From Streptomyces sp. NBC_00663 (GTDB lineage: Bacteria > Actinomycetota > Actinomycetes > Streptomycetales > Streptomycetaceae): a stretch of 64,000 nucleotides of DNA. The notes beneath the pieces were generated by a model. The model saw only the letters and a list, made by a program, of their open reading frames with translations. It was not told where the DNA came from and ran no database searches. Position 1 is the stretch's first letter. Each line of letters opens with the position of its first letter. Shown here in pieces: positions 57,216-64,000 of this stretch. Location of the stretch: assembly GCF_036226885.1 (NCBI RefSeq), contig NZ_CP109027.1:5146001-5210000 (forward strand), in the 5' to 3' direction. Made by a program: the position numbers and the translations under genes.

Positions 57216-57977
57216 ATGGCCGACGCACCGTACAAGCTGATCCTCCTCCGCCACGGCGAGAGCGAGTGGAACGCGAAGAACCTGTTCACCGGCTGGGTGG
57301 ACGTCAACCTCAACGAGAAGGGCGAGAAGGAGGCGGTCCGCGGTGGCGAACTCCTACAGGCCGCCGGTCTCCTCCCCGACGTGGTCCACACGTCCCTCCA
57401 GAAGCGCGCGATCCGCACCGCCCAGCTCGCCCTGGAGTCCGCGGACCGCCACTGGATCCCGGTCCACCGCAGCTGGCGCCTGAACGAGCGCCACTACGGC
57501 GCCCTCCAGGGCAAGGACAAGGCCCAGACCCTCGCCGAGTTCGGCGAGGAGCAGTTCATGCTCTGGCGCCGCTCCTACGACACCCCGCCCCCGCCCCTTG
57601 AGGACGGCACGGAGTTCTCCCAGTCGGCGGACGCCCGCTACTCCTCCATCCCGCCGGAGCTGCGCCCCCGCACGGAGTGCCTGAAGGACGTCGTCGTCCG
57701 CATGCTCCCGTACTGGTACGACGGCATCGTCCCGGACCTCCTGGCCGGCCGCACGGTCCTCGTCGCCGCCCACGGCAACAGCCTCCGCGCCCTGGTCAAG
57801 CACCTCGACGGCATCTCCGACGCCGACATCGCGGGCCTGAACATCCCGACAGGCATCCCGCTGTCCTACGAACTGGACGCCAACTTCAAGCCCCTCACCC
57901 CGGGCGGCACCTACCTCGACCCCGACGCGGCAGCGGCGGCGATCGAGGCGGTCAAGAACCAGGGCAAGAAGAAGTAA
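57216..57977 (+). CDS. gpmA: 2,3-bisphosphoglycerate-dependent phosphoglycerate mutase
   Basis: 253 residues, full length. Converts 3- and 2-phosphoglycerate in glycolysis. The phospho-acceptor His is in LILLRHGESEWN near residue 13, the acid base Glu in WRLNERHYGALQG near 89, and the second His in LVAAHGNSLRAL near 186. A C-terminal NQGKKK tail. The start is ATG 57216. A T-tailed terminator follows. Confidence 0.97.
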   Translation: MADAPYKLILLRHGESEWNAKNLFTGWVDVNLNEKGEKEAVRGGELLQAAGLLPDVVHTSLQKRAIRTAQLALESADRHWIPVHRSWRLNERHYGALQGKDKAQTLAEFGEEQFMLWRRSYDTPPPPLEDGTEFSQSADARYSSIPPELRPRTECLKDVVVRMLPYWYDGIVPDLLAGRTVLVAAHGNSLRALVKHLDGISDADIAGLNIPTGIPLSYELDANFKPLTPGGTYLDPDAAAAAIEAVKNQGKKK

Positions 57978-57988
57978 CCGTCACGATC

Positions 57989-58030
57989 ATGCCCCTGAAC
58001 TGCGCGGACGGCGCGGTTCAGGGGCATTTT
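57989..58030 (+). terminator. Rho-independent terminator of gpmA
   Basis: A 17-bp stem with one mismatch (57989-58005 with 58011-58027), 5-nt loop, followed by TTT. A near-classical intrinsic terminator, unusual among the T-less hairpins of this region. Confidence 0.92.
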
Positions 58031-58097
58031 CAGGTTCTGGGGTCAACCGGTGTGGGGGCGGGGTGCCCAGCGTCGTCGGCGGCTCGGCGGGCCGGTC

Positions 58098-58346
58098 TCA
58101 GATCATCAGGGTCACCGCGTGGACCTCGTCCGCCTTGTGGCCCGCGCGCTCGTGGACGCGTTGGACCGCCTCGGCCGAGGGGGCCTCCGAGAGGCAGTAG
58201 ACCGTGCCGGACTCCGGGTCCGCCCAGGCGCGTTCGAAGTGGACGTTCTCGTCCTTCTCTATGGCGAGGTCTGCCTGGTGGGCCTCGCGCAGCTGGTCGG
58301 CGGTGATGCCTTCCATGCCGTGGTGTACGTCCATGAACCGGGTCAT
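58098..58346 (-). CDS. DUF4242 nickel-binding-type protein
   Basis: 82 residues. It resembles S. coelicolor SCO4226, a DUF4242 protein shown to bind nickel. Features are MTRFMDVHHGMEGITADQLR with His8-His9 at the N-terminus, then ENVHFERAWADPESGTVYCL and the C-terminal HKADEVHAVTLMI. The ferredoxin-like fold is typical. GAAGGAGGTGTCGG before ATG 58346 is an excellent ribosome-binding site. With nur in the window it suggests nickel handling, though control by Nur is not shown. Confidence 0.85.
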   Translation of the reverse strand: MTRFMDVHHGMEGITADQLREAHQADLAIEKDENVHFERAWADPESGTVYCLSEAPSAEAVQRVHERAGHKADEVHAVTLMI

Positions 58347-58420
58347 GGTCCGACACCTCCTTCCCGTTCCGCGCTCCCCTCCATGCTGCGCCCGGCACCC
58401 CGCCCGTGCGACCGCACAGC

Positions 58421-58456
58421 GAAGGGCCCCGGCGCGCACGCACACCGGGGCCCTTC
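58421..58456. terminator. Hairpin downstream of the Cys-rich peptide gene
   Basis: Perfect 12-bp arms (GAAGGGCCCCGG with its complement) and a 12-nt loop, between the Cys-rich peptide stop and the DUF4242 start, both on the minus strand. It likely separates the two transcripts. Confidence 0.8.
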
Positions 58457-58485
58457 ACGTCGTACGAGATCCAAGCCGCCGTAGG

Positions 58486-58641
58486 TCAGCCGCACTGGCA
58501 GGGATTGCCCGACTGGCACCCGCACCCGCAGCCCGAGCCGCAGCCGCACGCGCCTATCAGCATCAGGTTCCTGACCTCGGCGGGCTGCTCGGTCTCGCGT
58601 TCCTGCGTGGGGTCGGGCGTCTTGCTGGGGGATTCGGCCAT
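58486..58641 (-). CDS. Cys/Gly-rich small protein (51 aa)
   Basis: 51 residues. The acidic N-terminus (MAESPSKTPDPTQERETEQP) is followed by VRNLMLIGACGCGSGCGCGC and then QSGNPCQCG. There are eight Cys in the last 20 residues in CGC/CxC patterns, a metallothionein-like or redox cluster; a RiPP core is also possible because the N-terminus resembles a leader. GGAGGGACCC lies just before the ATG. Adjacent to phoU and the nickel-binding-type gene. Function unknown. Confidence 0.82.
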   Translation of the reverse strand: MAESPSKTPDPTQERETEQPAEVRNLMLIGACGCGSGCGCGCQSGNPCQCG

Positions 58642-58791
58642 GGGTCCCTCCTCGGAACAGGCTGGATGCCTGTGTTCATTGCATGCCCGCCCAGGAGGTC
58701 GCATCAACGGCGCACTGAGGCTCGTACGCGCCCCGAACAAGCGCCATCACGCCGTCATCAGGCCGCCGCCGCGCCGCCGTCACGCCTTTGT

Positions 58792-59484
58792 TCAGGCTCC
58801 TTCCACGCCCGTCACCGGCTGGATGTCCGCCGCCTGAAGCTCGTCCGCGTGCTCACCCGTCACCAGGTACACCACCCGCTTCGCCACCGACACCGCGTGG
58901 TCGGCGAACCGCTCGTAGTAGCGGCCCAGCAGGGTGACGTCGACGGCCGTCTCGATGCCGTGCTTCCAGCGGTCGTCCAGCAGGTGCTGGAAGAGGGTGC
59001 GGTGCAACAGGTCCATCTCGTCGTCGTCCTGCTCCAGCTGGAGCGCCAGGTCGACGTCCTTGGTGATGACGACCTCCGCCGCCTTCGCCATCAGGCGCTG
59101 CGCGAGCTGGCCCATCTCCAGGATCGTGGCGTGCAGGTCGGCCGGGATGGCGCGCTCCGGGAAGCGCAGACGGGCCAGCTTGGCGACATGCTGGGCCAGG
59201 TCGCCGGAGCGCTCCAGGTCGGCCGACATCCGCAGCGACGTGACGACGATACGGAGGTCCGTCGCCACCGGCTGCTGCCTCGCCAGCAGGGCTATGGCCC
59301 GCGCCTCCAGCTCGTGCTGGAGGTCGTCCACCTTCTGGTCGGCCTCGATGACGCTCTCGGCCAGCTTCAGGTCGGAGTCGAGGATGGCCGTCGTGGCGCG
59401 CCCGATCGCCGACCCGACCAGCCGGGCCATCTCCACCAGACCGTCGCCGATCGAGTCCAGTTCCTCGTGGTACGCGTCCCGCAT
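58792..59484 (-). CDS. phoU: Phosphate-specific transport regulator PhoU
   Basis: 230 residues, two PhoU three-helix repeats (about 10-105 and 115-210), with the repeated metal-binding type motifs (LRIVVTSLRMSADLERSGDL and LLGRYYERFADHAVSVAKRV). PhoU keeps PhoR silent when phosphate is plentiful. ATG 59484 with AGAGAGGGACCC upstream. Divergent from phoRP. The PhoP box at 59625-59657 lies in its upstream region and reads in the phoU direction. Confidence 0.96.
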   Translation of the reverse strand: MRDAYHEELDSIGDGLVEMARLVGSAIGRATTAILDSDLKLAESVIEADQKVDDLQHELEARAIALLARQQPVATDLRIVVTSLRMSADLERSGDLAQHVAKLARLRFPERAIPADLHATILEMGQLAQRLMAKAAEVVITKDVDLALQLEQDDDEMDLLHRTLFQHLLDDRWKHGIETAVDVTLLGRYYERFADHAVSVAKRVVYLVTGEHADELQAADIQPVTGVEGA

Positions 59485-59624
59485 CAGGGGTCCCTCTCTT
59501 ACGTCTGCCTCGGGGGTTCCGGGGGCCAGAACCAGCCTCCGGGAAGCCCGGGAAGGCTCCGGAGAACCGGCGCTGTGAACCCCACGCTCCCACGTTCGGC
59601 CCCGTACGCGTCGTTTTCCGCCAC

Positions 59625-59657
59625 CCCAAATGAACCAACCCTGGCTCCAAGGTGAAC
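59625..59657 (-). promoter_or_regulatory. PhoP box between phoU and phoR
   Basis: Read on the minus strand this is three 11-bp direct-repeat units: GTTCACCTTGG (59657-59647), AGCCAGGGTTG (59646-59636) and GTTCATTTGGG (59635-59625). They match the Streptomyces PhoP operator consensus, GTTCACC repeats every 11 bp. The site fits known PhoP control of phoU and phoRP. Confidence 0.88.
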
Positions 59658-59730
59658 TCTGGGCGACGAGTGTTCGAGGTCGCACCCCGATGGCTGTGGC
59701 CAGGACCGATCCCGTGCCTAACCTGGATGC

Positions 59731-60984
59731 ATGGACGTGAACGCGGCGGTCGCCGCAGCGGCAGCGATCGCCGGAGTGCTCACCGGCGTGATCGCCATGC
59801 TGGCGTTCCGCTTCAGCGAGCGGGAGCAGAAGCGCCCCACACGTACCTCCCTGCACACCGACCCGGTGCTTCCGCCGGGCGTGGACACCGTCCTGTCCGT
59901 CCTCCGCTCCTCCGCGGTCGTCCTCGACGAGGCCGACTCCGTCGTCAAGGCCAGCTCGGCCGCGTACGCGCTCGGCCTGGTCCGGGGCGGGAAGCTGGCC
60001 GTGGAGCCCATGCTCCTGATGGCCCGGGACACCAGACGGGACGGGGAGATACGACAGGTCGAACTGGACCTCCCCAGGCGCGGCACCGGGCGCGGGGAGG
60101 CCCTCGCCGTCTCGGCCCGCGTCGCGCCCCTGGGGTCGCGTCTGGTGCTGCTCCTCGTCGAGGACCTCACCGAGGCCCGGCGCATCGAGGCGGTACGGCG
60201 CGACTTCGTCGCGAACGTCAGCCATGAGCTCAAGACGCCGGTCGGCGCGCTCTCCCTGCTCTCCGAGGCCGTCATGGACGCGAGTGACGACCCCGAGGCC
60301 GTGACGCGCTTCGCCGGCCGGATGCAGATAGAGGCGACCCGGCTCACCAACCTGGTCCAGGAACTGATCGACCTCTCCAGGGTCCAGAACGACGACCCTC
60401 TGGAGGACGCCGAGCCCGTCCGTGTGGACGAGCTCGTCGCCGAGGCCATCGACCGCTGCCGCCACCAGGCCGGCACCAAGCAGATCACCATGGCCTCCGG
60501 CGGTACGGCCGACCTGAGGGTCTGGGGCAACCGCGGCCAGCTCGCCGCCGCCCTCGGCAACCTCGTCGAGAACGCCGTCAACTACTCCCCGGCCCGCACC
60601 CGCGTCGGCATAGCCGCCCGCCGGGTGACCGCGCCCGGCGGGGACCTCATCGAGATCGCCGTGACCGACCAGGGCATCGGCATCTCCGACAAGGACAAGG
60701 AGCGCGTCTTCGAGCGCTTCTACCGCGTCGACCCGGCCCGCTCCCGCCAGACGGGCGGCACGGGCCTCGGTCTCGCGATCGTCAAACACGTGGCCGCCTC
60801 GCACGGCGGGGAGGTCACGGTGTGGAGCTCCGAGGGTCAGGGCTCCACCTTCACCCTGCGACTGCCGGAGGCGGGGGCCCCCCGCGACCGCGCACCACAC
60901 CACCCCGGACTCGACGACGAGACCGGCGGGCCCACCGACTCATCCCCGTACGAACCGCTTCCCGCCCCGGAGGTCCTTCCGTGA
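59731..60984 (+). CDS. phoR: Phosphate-sensing histidine kinase PhoR (SenX3-like)
   Basis: 417 residues. A short N-terminal membrane segment (AAVAAAAAIAGVLTGVIAML), a PAS-like region (about 55-150), the HisKA phospho-acceptor in FVANVSHELKTPVGALSLL near residue 165, and an ATPase domain with NLVENAVNYSP, DQGIGISDKD and TGLGLAI. The tail is Pro/Asp-rich. ATG 59731. The stop overlaps the phoP start by 4 bp. Confidence 0.96.
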   Translation: MDVNAAVAAAAAIAGVLTGVIAMLAFRFSEREQKRPTRTSLHTDPVLPPGVDTVLSVLRSSAVVLDEADSVVKASSAAYALGLVRGGKLAVEPMLLMARDTRRDGEIRQVELDLPRRGTGRGEALAVSARVAPLGSRLVLLLVEDLTEARRIEAVRRDFVANVSHELKTPVGALSLLSEAVMDASDDPEAVTRFAGRMQIEATRLTNLVQELIDLSRVQNDDPLEDAEPVRVDELVAEAIDRCRHQAGTKQITMASGGTADLRVWGNRGQLAAALGNLVENAVNYSPARTRVGIAARRVTAPGGDLIEIAVTDQGIGISDKDKERVFERFYRVDPARSRQTGGTGLGLAIVKHVAASHGGEVTVWSSEGQGSTFTLRLPEAGAPRDRAPHHPGLDDETGGPTDSSPYEPLPAPEVLP

Positions 60985-61661
60985 CCCGAGTGCTTGTCGT
61001 CGAGGACGAGGAGTCCTTCTCCGACGCCCTGTCGTACATGCTCCGCAAGGAGGGCTTCGAGGTCGCAGTGGCGACCACGGGGCCCGACGGACTCGACGAG
61101 TTCGAGCGCAACGGCGCCGACCTCGTCCTCCTCGACCTGATGCTGCCCGGCCTGCCGGGTACCGAGGTCTGCCGCCAGCTGCGCGGCCGTTCCAACGTCC
61201 CGGTCATCATGGTGACCGCCAAGGACAGTGAGATCGACAAGGTCGTAGGCCTGGAAATAGGAGCCGACGATTACGTCACCAAGCCGTTCTCCTCGCGCGA
61301 GCTGGTCGCCCGTATCCGCGCCGTACTGCGCCGCCGCGGCGAGCCCGAGGAGGTCACCCCGGCGGCCCTGGAGGCGGGGCCGGTCCGCATGGACGTGGAC
61401 CGTCACGTGGTCACGGTCTCCGGCTCGAAGGTCGACCTCCCCCTCAAGGAGTTCGACCTCCTGGAGATGCTGCTGCGCAACGCGGGCCGGGTCCTGACCC
61501 GCATGCAGCTCATCGACCGCGTCTGGGGCGCCGACTACGTGGGCGACACCAAAACCCTCGACGTCCACGTCAAGCGCCTCCGCGCAAAGATCGAACCTGA
61601 CCCGGGCGCGCCGCGGTACCTGGTGACGGTGCGGGGGCTGGGCTACAAGTTCGAGCCGTAG
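60981..61661 (+). CDS. phoP: Phosphate response regulator PhoP
   Basis: 226 residues. Receiver domain with VVEDEES near residue 6, phospho-acceptor Asp in VLLDLMLPGLPG near 53, MVTAKD and DYVTKPFS. The winged helix (about 130-225) has LPLKEFDLLEMLLRNAGRVL and TKTLDVHVKRLRAKIE. GTG 60981 overlaps the phoR stop. It activates phosphate scavenging genes by binding PHO boxes and interacts with GlnR-controlled genes in Streptomyces. Confidence 0.97.
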   Translation: MTRVLVVEDEESFSDALSYMLRKEGFEVAVATTGPDGLDEFERNGADLVLLDLMLPGLPGTEVCRQLRGRSNVPVIMVTAKDSEIDKVVGLEIGADDYVTKPFSSRELVARIRAVLRRRGEPEEVTPAALEAGPVRMDVDRHVVTVSGSKVDLPLKEFDLLEMLLRNAGRVLTRMQLIDRVWGADYVGDTKTLDVHVKRLRAKIEPDPGAPRYLVTVRGLGYKFEP

Positions 61662-61705
61662 GCCGTAACCCGTAACCCGTAGCCCATACGCCGTCGTACG
61701 ACGCA

Positions 61706-61745
61706 CGAAGGGCGGGGCCTCCTTTTCGGGAGGTCCCGCCCTTCG
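61706..61745. terminator. Bidirectional terminator between phoP and lipoprotein gene
   Basis: A 17-bp stem with one G-T pair (CGAAGGGCGGGGCCTCC with its partner) and a T-rich TTTTC loop, flanked by GTCGTACG-type dyads. Convergent genes on both sides. Confidence 0.88.
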
Positions 61746-61757
61746 TCGTACGGCTGG

Positions 61758-62387
61758 TTACTGGGCCGCGCTCTCGCTCGTCGTCGCGGAGGCCGACGCC
61801 TCGCCCGACGGGGTCGCCGAGCCCGTGGCGGACTCGGTGGGGGAGGGAGAGGTCTCGGCGGGGGCCGAGGGCATCTCGGTCGGGCCCCACTTCTCGAAGT
61901 AGCTCCCGGCCGGGACGACGAAGGCCTTCAGGCTCACGTCGCCGGTCTTGCTGAAGGAGAAGGTGACCTTCTGCGCGTTGCCGTCCTTGACGGCCTCGCT
62001 GCTGTTCTCCAGGACCGCGGTGGCGTTGCCCTTGCCGCCGAGGACGAGGGAGCCGCCGGCCGGGATGGTCAGCTTGCCCTTGCCCTTGGCGGGGGAGAGC
62101 TCGGCGGTGGCGCCGGCGCCGTCCACGGCGATCGCGTCCAGCGTCTGCGCGCTGGTGCCGTTGTTGAACAGGGTCGCGGAGATCACGGCGGGGCCGGTGG
62201 ACTCCTGGTCGGGCTGGGTGATGACGACGGCGTTCTGCACCTTGATGTCGCCGACGGTGGTGGCCGCGTTGTCCGGCTTGATCTCCAACGTCTGGGCGTT
62301 GTTGCCGGCACCGCACGCGGCGAGCGAGGCGATCGAGAACGCGATGGCGGCGGCGGCGAGGGCACCGCGTCGATGGCTGCTGCTCAC
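61758..62387 (-). CDS. Putative lipoprotein (DUF461-like)
   Basis: 209 residues from GTG 62387. Signal peptide with lipobox LAAC near residue 25 (SIASLAACGAGNN). A beta-sandwich domain follows (NAVVITQPDQESTGPAVISA, LFNNGTSAQTLDAIAV, KLTIPAGGSLVLGGKG), resembling PCuAC/DUF461-type proteins with a possible link to copper or cell-surface function. The Ser/Thr/Pro/Ala-rich tail starts near 175. It is anchored outside the membrane. Function not known. Confidence 0.85.
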   Translation of the reverse strand: MSSSHRRGALAAAAIAFSIASLAACGAGNNAQTLEIKPDNAATTVGDIKVQNAVVITQPDQESTGPAVISATLFNNGTSAQTLDAIAVDGAGATAELSPAKGKGKLTIPAGGSLVLGGKGNATAVLENSSEAVKDGNAQKVTFSFSKTGDVSLKAFVVPAGSYFEKWGPTEMPSAPAETSPSPTESATGSATPSGEASASATTSESAAQ

Positions 62388-63014
62388 GGCGGCGGCAACT
62401 CCTTGACTCGAACGGGCGGGGACTGCATAAAGCCGCCCTAAGTGTCTGTCAGCGGCCTTAGGTTACCGAGCCGTTCCCGCGTCATCGCACCCGACCCTCC
62501 CCTCGGGGCGTCCGCTTCCCTCAGCAGGGCGTAGTCGGCGCTCGGGTCACCGGCTTCACAAGCGACTCCCTGGTCACTTTGGAGCAGTACTCGTCCGGCA
62601 TTCACATAACAGCATGCGCATCCGCTCGCAAATCTTCCGTGAAGGAATCCGCGATCGCCCACGGAATTGATCAACGGGTGATCCGGTGGGCGCCGGTGAT
62701 TGTGCGTGATCAATTCCGGAATCGGCGGGGAACGGACTCCGGACACCGAACGGAGTAGCGGAAGTCGCACACCTGGAACCAGACATATGGGGACGTTCGT
62801 CCTCTCTCGGAGGGCTCCGGATGCGTGTAACGTACGCGTTTCACCTCCCCCGGAGAGCCGCTCCGACCTGCGAATACTTTCTTCCGCTAGGCCTCCGCAG
62901 CACGTTCCTGTTGCTGTTGTCAAGCCCCGAGATATGCCCTGACCTGCGAAAACGCCATTCAGAACCCGCAGTTTCCGTGTTACCCTGGATAGCCACGGAA
63001 GGGGTACCTGTCAC
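62388..63014. other. 627-bp intergenic region with carD promoter and long inverted repeat
   Basis: No supported gene. Contains an 11-bp inverted repeat GGAATTGATCA (62663-62673) and TGATCAATTCC (62707-62717) with a 33-bp spacer. The carD promoter probably lies near GTTACCCTGGAT (62979-62990), and CGGAAGGGG (62997-63005) is its ribosome-binding site. Open frames seen on either strand have poor codon bias and are not called. Confidence 0.55.
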
Positions 63015-63497
63015 ATGACGTTCAAGGTTGGCGACACCGTGGTCTATCCCCATCACGGGGCCGCGCTGATCGAGGCTATCGAAACTCGCCAGATCAAAGG
63101 CGTGGACAAGACCTACTTGGTGCTGAAGGTCGCCCAGGGTGACCTGACGGTACGTGTGCCAGCGGACAATGCGGAGTTCGTCGGCGTGCGTGATGTGGTC
63201 GGTCAGGACGGGCTGGACCGGGTCTTCGAGGTGCTGCGCGCGCCGTACGCCGAGGAGCCCACGAACTGGTCCCGTCGCTACAAGGCAAATCTGGAGAAGC
63301 TCGCCTCCGGCGATGTCATCAAGGTCGCGGAAGTAGTGCGTGACCTGTGGCGTCGTGAGCGCGAGCGTGGACTCTCCGCCGGTGAGAAGCGCATGCTCGC
63401 CAAGGCCCGCCAGATCCTGGTGAGCGAGCTCGCCCTCGCGGAGAACACGAACGAGGACAAGGCCGAGGCCCTGCTCGACGAGGTCCTCGCGTCCTGA
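63015..63497 (+). CDS. carD: CarD-family RNA polymerase-binding regulator
   Basis: 160 residues, full length. The N-terminal RNA polymerase-interaction domain (FKVGDTVVYPHHGAALIEAI, about 1-60) is Tudor-like. The C-terminal helical domain (about 75-160) has NWSRRYKANLEKLASGD and the conserved Trp near LWRRERERGLS that wedges promoter DNA. CarD stabilises the open complex, especially at rRNA promoters. GGAAGGGG precedes ATG 63015. ispD follows, the usual actinobacterial order. Confidence 0.97.
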   Translation: MTFKVGDTVVYPHHGAALIEAIETRQIKGVDKTYLVLKVAQGDLTVRVPADNAEFVGVRDVVGQDGLDRVFEVLRAPYAEEPTNWSRRYKANLEKLASGDVIKVAEVVRDLWRRERERGLSAGEKRMLAKARQILVSELALAENTNEDKAEALLDEVLAS

Positions 63498-63802
63498 CGA
63501 CGCCCGCTGCCGCCAGGCCCGGCTCAGCACACTGATAATGCCGCGGTGCCCGATGACGACGTAAAAGCTGTCGCCGGGCGCTGCGGCATGTTCATGCCCG
63601 GAAACATGCGTGCAGGCGCAGGCAATCGCAGGCATTCATCTGCATGCCCGTAATTCTTCGGGGGAAGCCCCCGATACTTGGCGTGCCGGGCCCGGGCACT
63701 GGCTCGACCGGCGCGTCACGGAAGGGTCCGGTCAAGGCGTCGCGCCCGGCACGCTGTCTGTCGTACCCACGTTGGCCGAGCACACAAACCTGACAGGAAC
63801 CG
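63498..63802. other. Gene-free spacer between carD and ispD
   Basis: 305 bp. TCGGGGG-AAG-CCCCCGA at 63658-63674 is a small perfect hairpin that may terminate carD. The left half is rich in GCAGGC/GCATGCC short repeats. A 36-codon GTG frame near 63545 was considered but has no ribosome-binding site. AGGAACCG at 63795-63802 is the likely site for ispD. Confidence 0.5.
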
Positions 63803-64000
63803 ATGTCTGACGATTCGCGCTCCTCGCTCGCGACAAGCCGTGCGGAAGCCCGTACCGCCGTCGTGATCCCGGCCGCCGGCCGGGGCGTACGCCTTGGCCC
63901 GGGCGCCCCCAAGGCGCTTCGCGCGCTCAATGGCACCCCCATGCTGATCCACGCGGTCCGCGCGATGGCCGCCTCCCGCGCGGTCTCCCTGGTCGTGGTC
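63803..64000 (+). CDS. ispD: 2-C-methyl-D-erythritol 4-phosphate cytidylyltransferase (partial)
   Basis: First 66 codons only; the gene runs off the window end. The nucleotidyltransferase signature is present, AVVIPAAGRGVRLGPGAPKA, with the conserved loop Arg and Lys, followed by LNGTPMLIHAVRAM. IspD makes CDP-ME in the non-mevalonate isoprenoid pathway. The synteny with carD strongly supports the call. ATG 63803, preceded by AGGAACCG. Confidence 0.95.
   Translation, partial: MSDDSRSSLATSRAEARTAVVIPAAGRGVRLGPGAPKALRALNGTPMLIHAVRAMAASRAVSLVVV

Noticed and set aside
62438..62923. 161-codon minus-strand frame in the carD upstream region
   Set aside because: Codon third positions are not G/C-biased in that frame and there is no ribosome-binding site or recognisable motif.
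63545..63655. 36-codon GTG frame between carD and ispD
   Set aside because: No ribosome-binding site, mixed codon bias, and it lies in short GCAGGC/GCATGCC repeats.
1..64000. tRNA, rRNA, CRISPR arrays, IS elements, prophage or integration sites
   Set aside because: No cloverleaf, no regular spaced repeat array, no transposase or integrase motifs seen by eye in either strand.

Overview
The window is high-GC actinobacterial chromosome (strong G/C at third codon positions, GTG starts, many 4-bp start/stop overlaps), almost certainly from a Streptomyces. Diagnostic loci are glnR, the mycothiol genes mshA and mshD, nur, rsiG, devE/devA/devB, gpmA, phoU-phoR-phoP, carD and the start of ispD. Their order matches what I remember of the core region of S. 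coelicolor around SCO4145-SCO4233. No tRNA, rRNA, CRISPR, IS element or prophage was seen. Names rest on motifs and remembered family features; no database was searched.

Layout. 0-7.8 kb: a leftward YtrA-type GntR/ABC exporter operon with two related permeases, then a rightward ECF sigma / anti-sigma / ABC transporter operon. 7.8-10.8 kb: mshD and a secreted 5'-nucleotidase. 10.8-17.2 kb: a block that looks accessory, with two tiny basic peptides sharing an MSFHK start, a one-piece ABC exporter, an orphan response regulator, an Imm49-like immunity protein coupled to a 37-residue ORF, and a pectate lyase/pectinesterase fusion. 17.2-23 kb: two-component system, HtrA-like protease, LacI regulator and glnR. 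23-28.6 kb: hydrolase, MoaD, LmeA-like protein, and a rhodanese sulfurtransferase preceded by a Cys-containing leader peptide. 29-31.9 kb: three related single-pass membrane proteins and a 33-residue membrane peptide. 31.9-36.5 kb: nitrobindin, nur, ygfZ-like gene, dtd, rsiG and an Eis-like acetyltransferase. 36.7-40 kb: a duplicated module of small membrane peptide and divergent GntR regulator (devE, devA), followed by devB. 40-44.3 kb: a double APH-domain protein, an oxidoreductase and a TetR regulator. 44.3-48.1 kb: a HelD-like ATPase, then an XRE / HbhA-like / DUF2516 block that also exists in mycobacteria. 48.2-57 kb: PP2C phosphatase, NlpC/P60 hydrolase, methyltransferase, mshA, YbjN protein, AraC/DUF2000 pair, a double-glycine-leader peptide and an MFS exporter. 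57.2-64 kb: gpmA, a DUF4242 nickel-binding-type protein, a Cys-rich peptide, phoU, phoRP, a lipoprotein, carD and ispD (cut by the window end).

The best candidates for something undescribed are the MSFHK peptide pair with its exporter (10.83-13.2 kb), with the Imm49-like pair beside it; the dev locus, where both copies keep a small membrane-peptide gene and an equally spaced 103-nt promoter segment; the orphan GG-leader peptide at 55.5 kb; and the Cys-rich peptide next to the nickel-binding-type gene.
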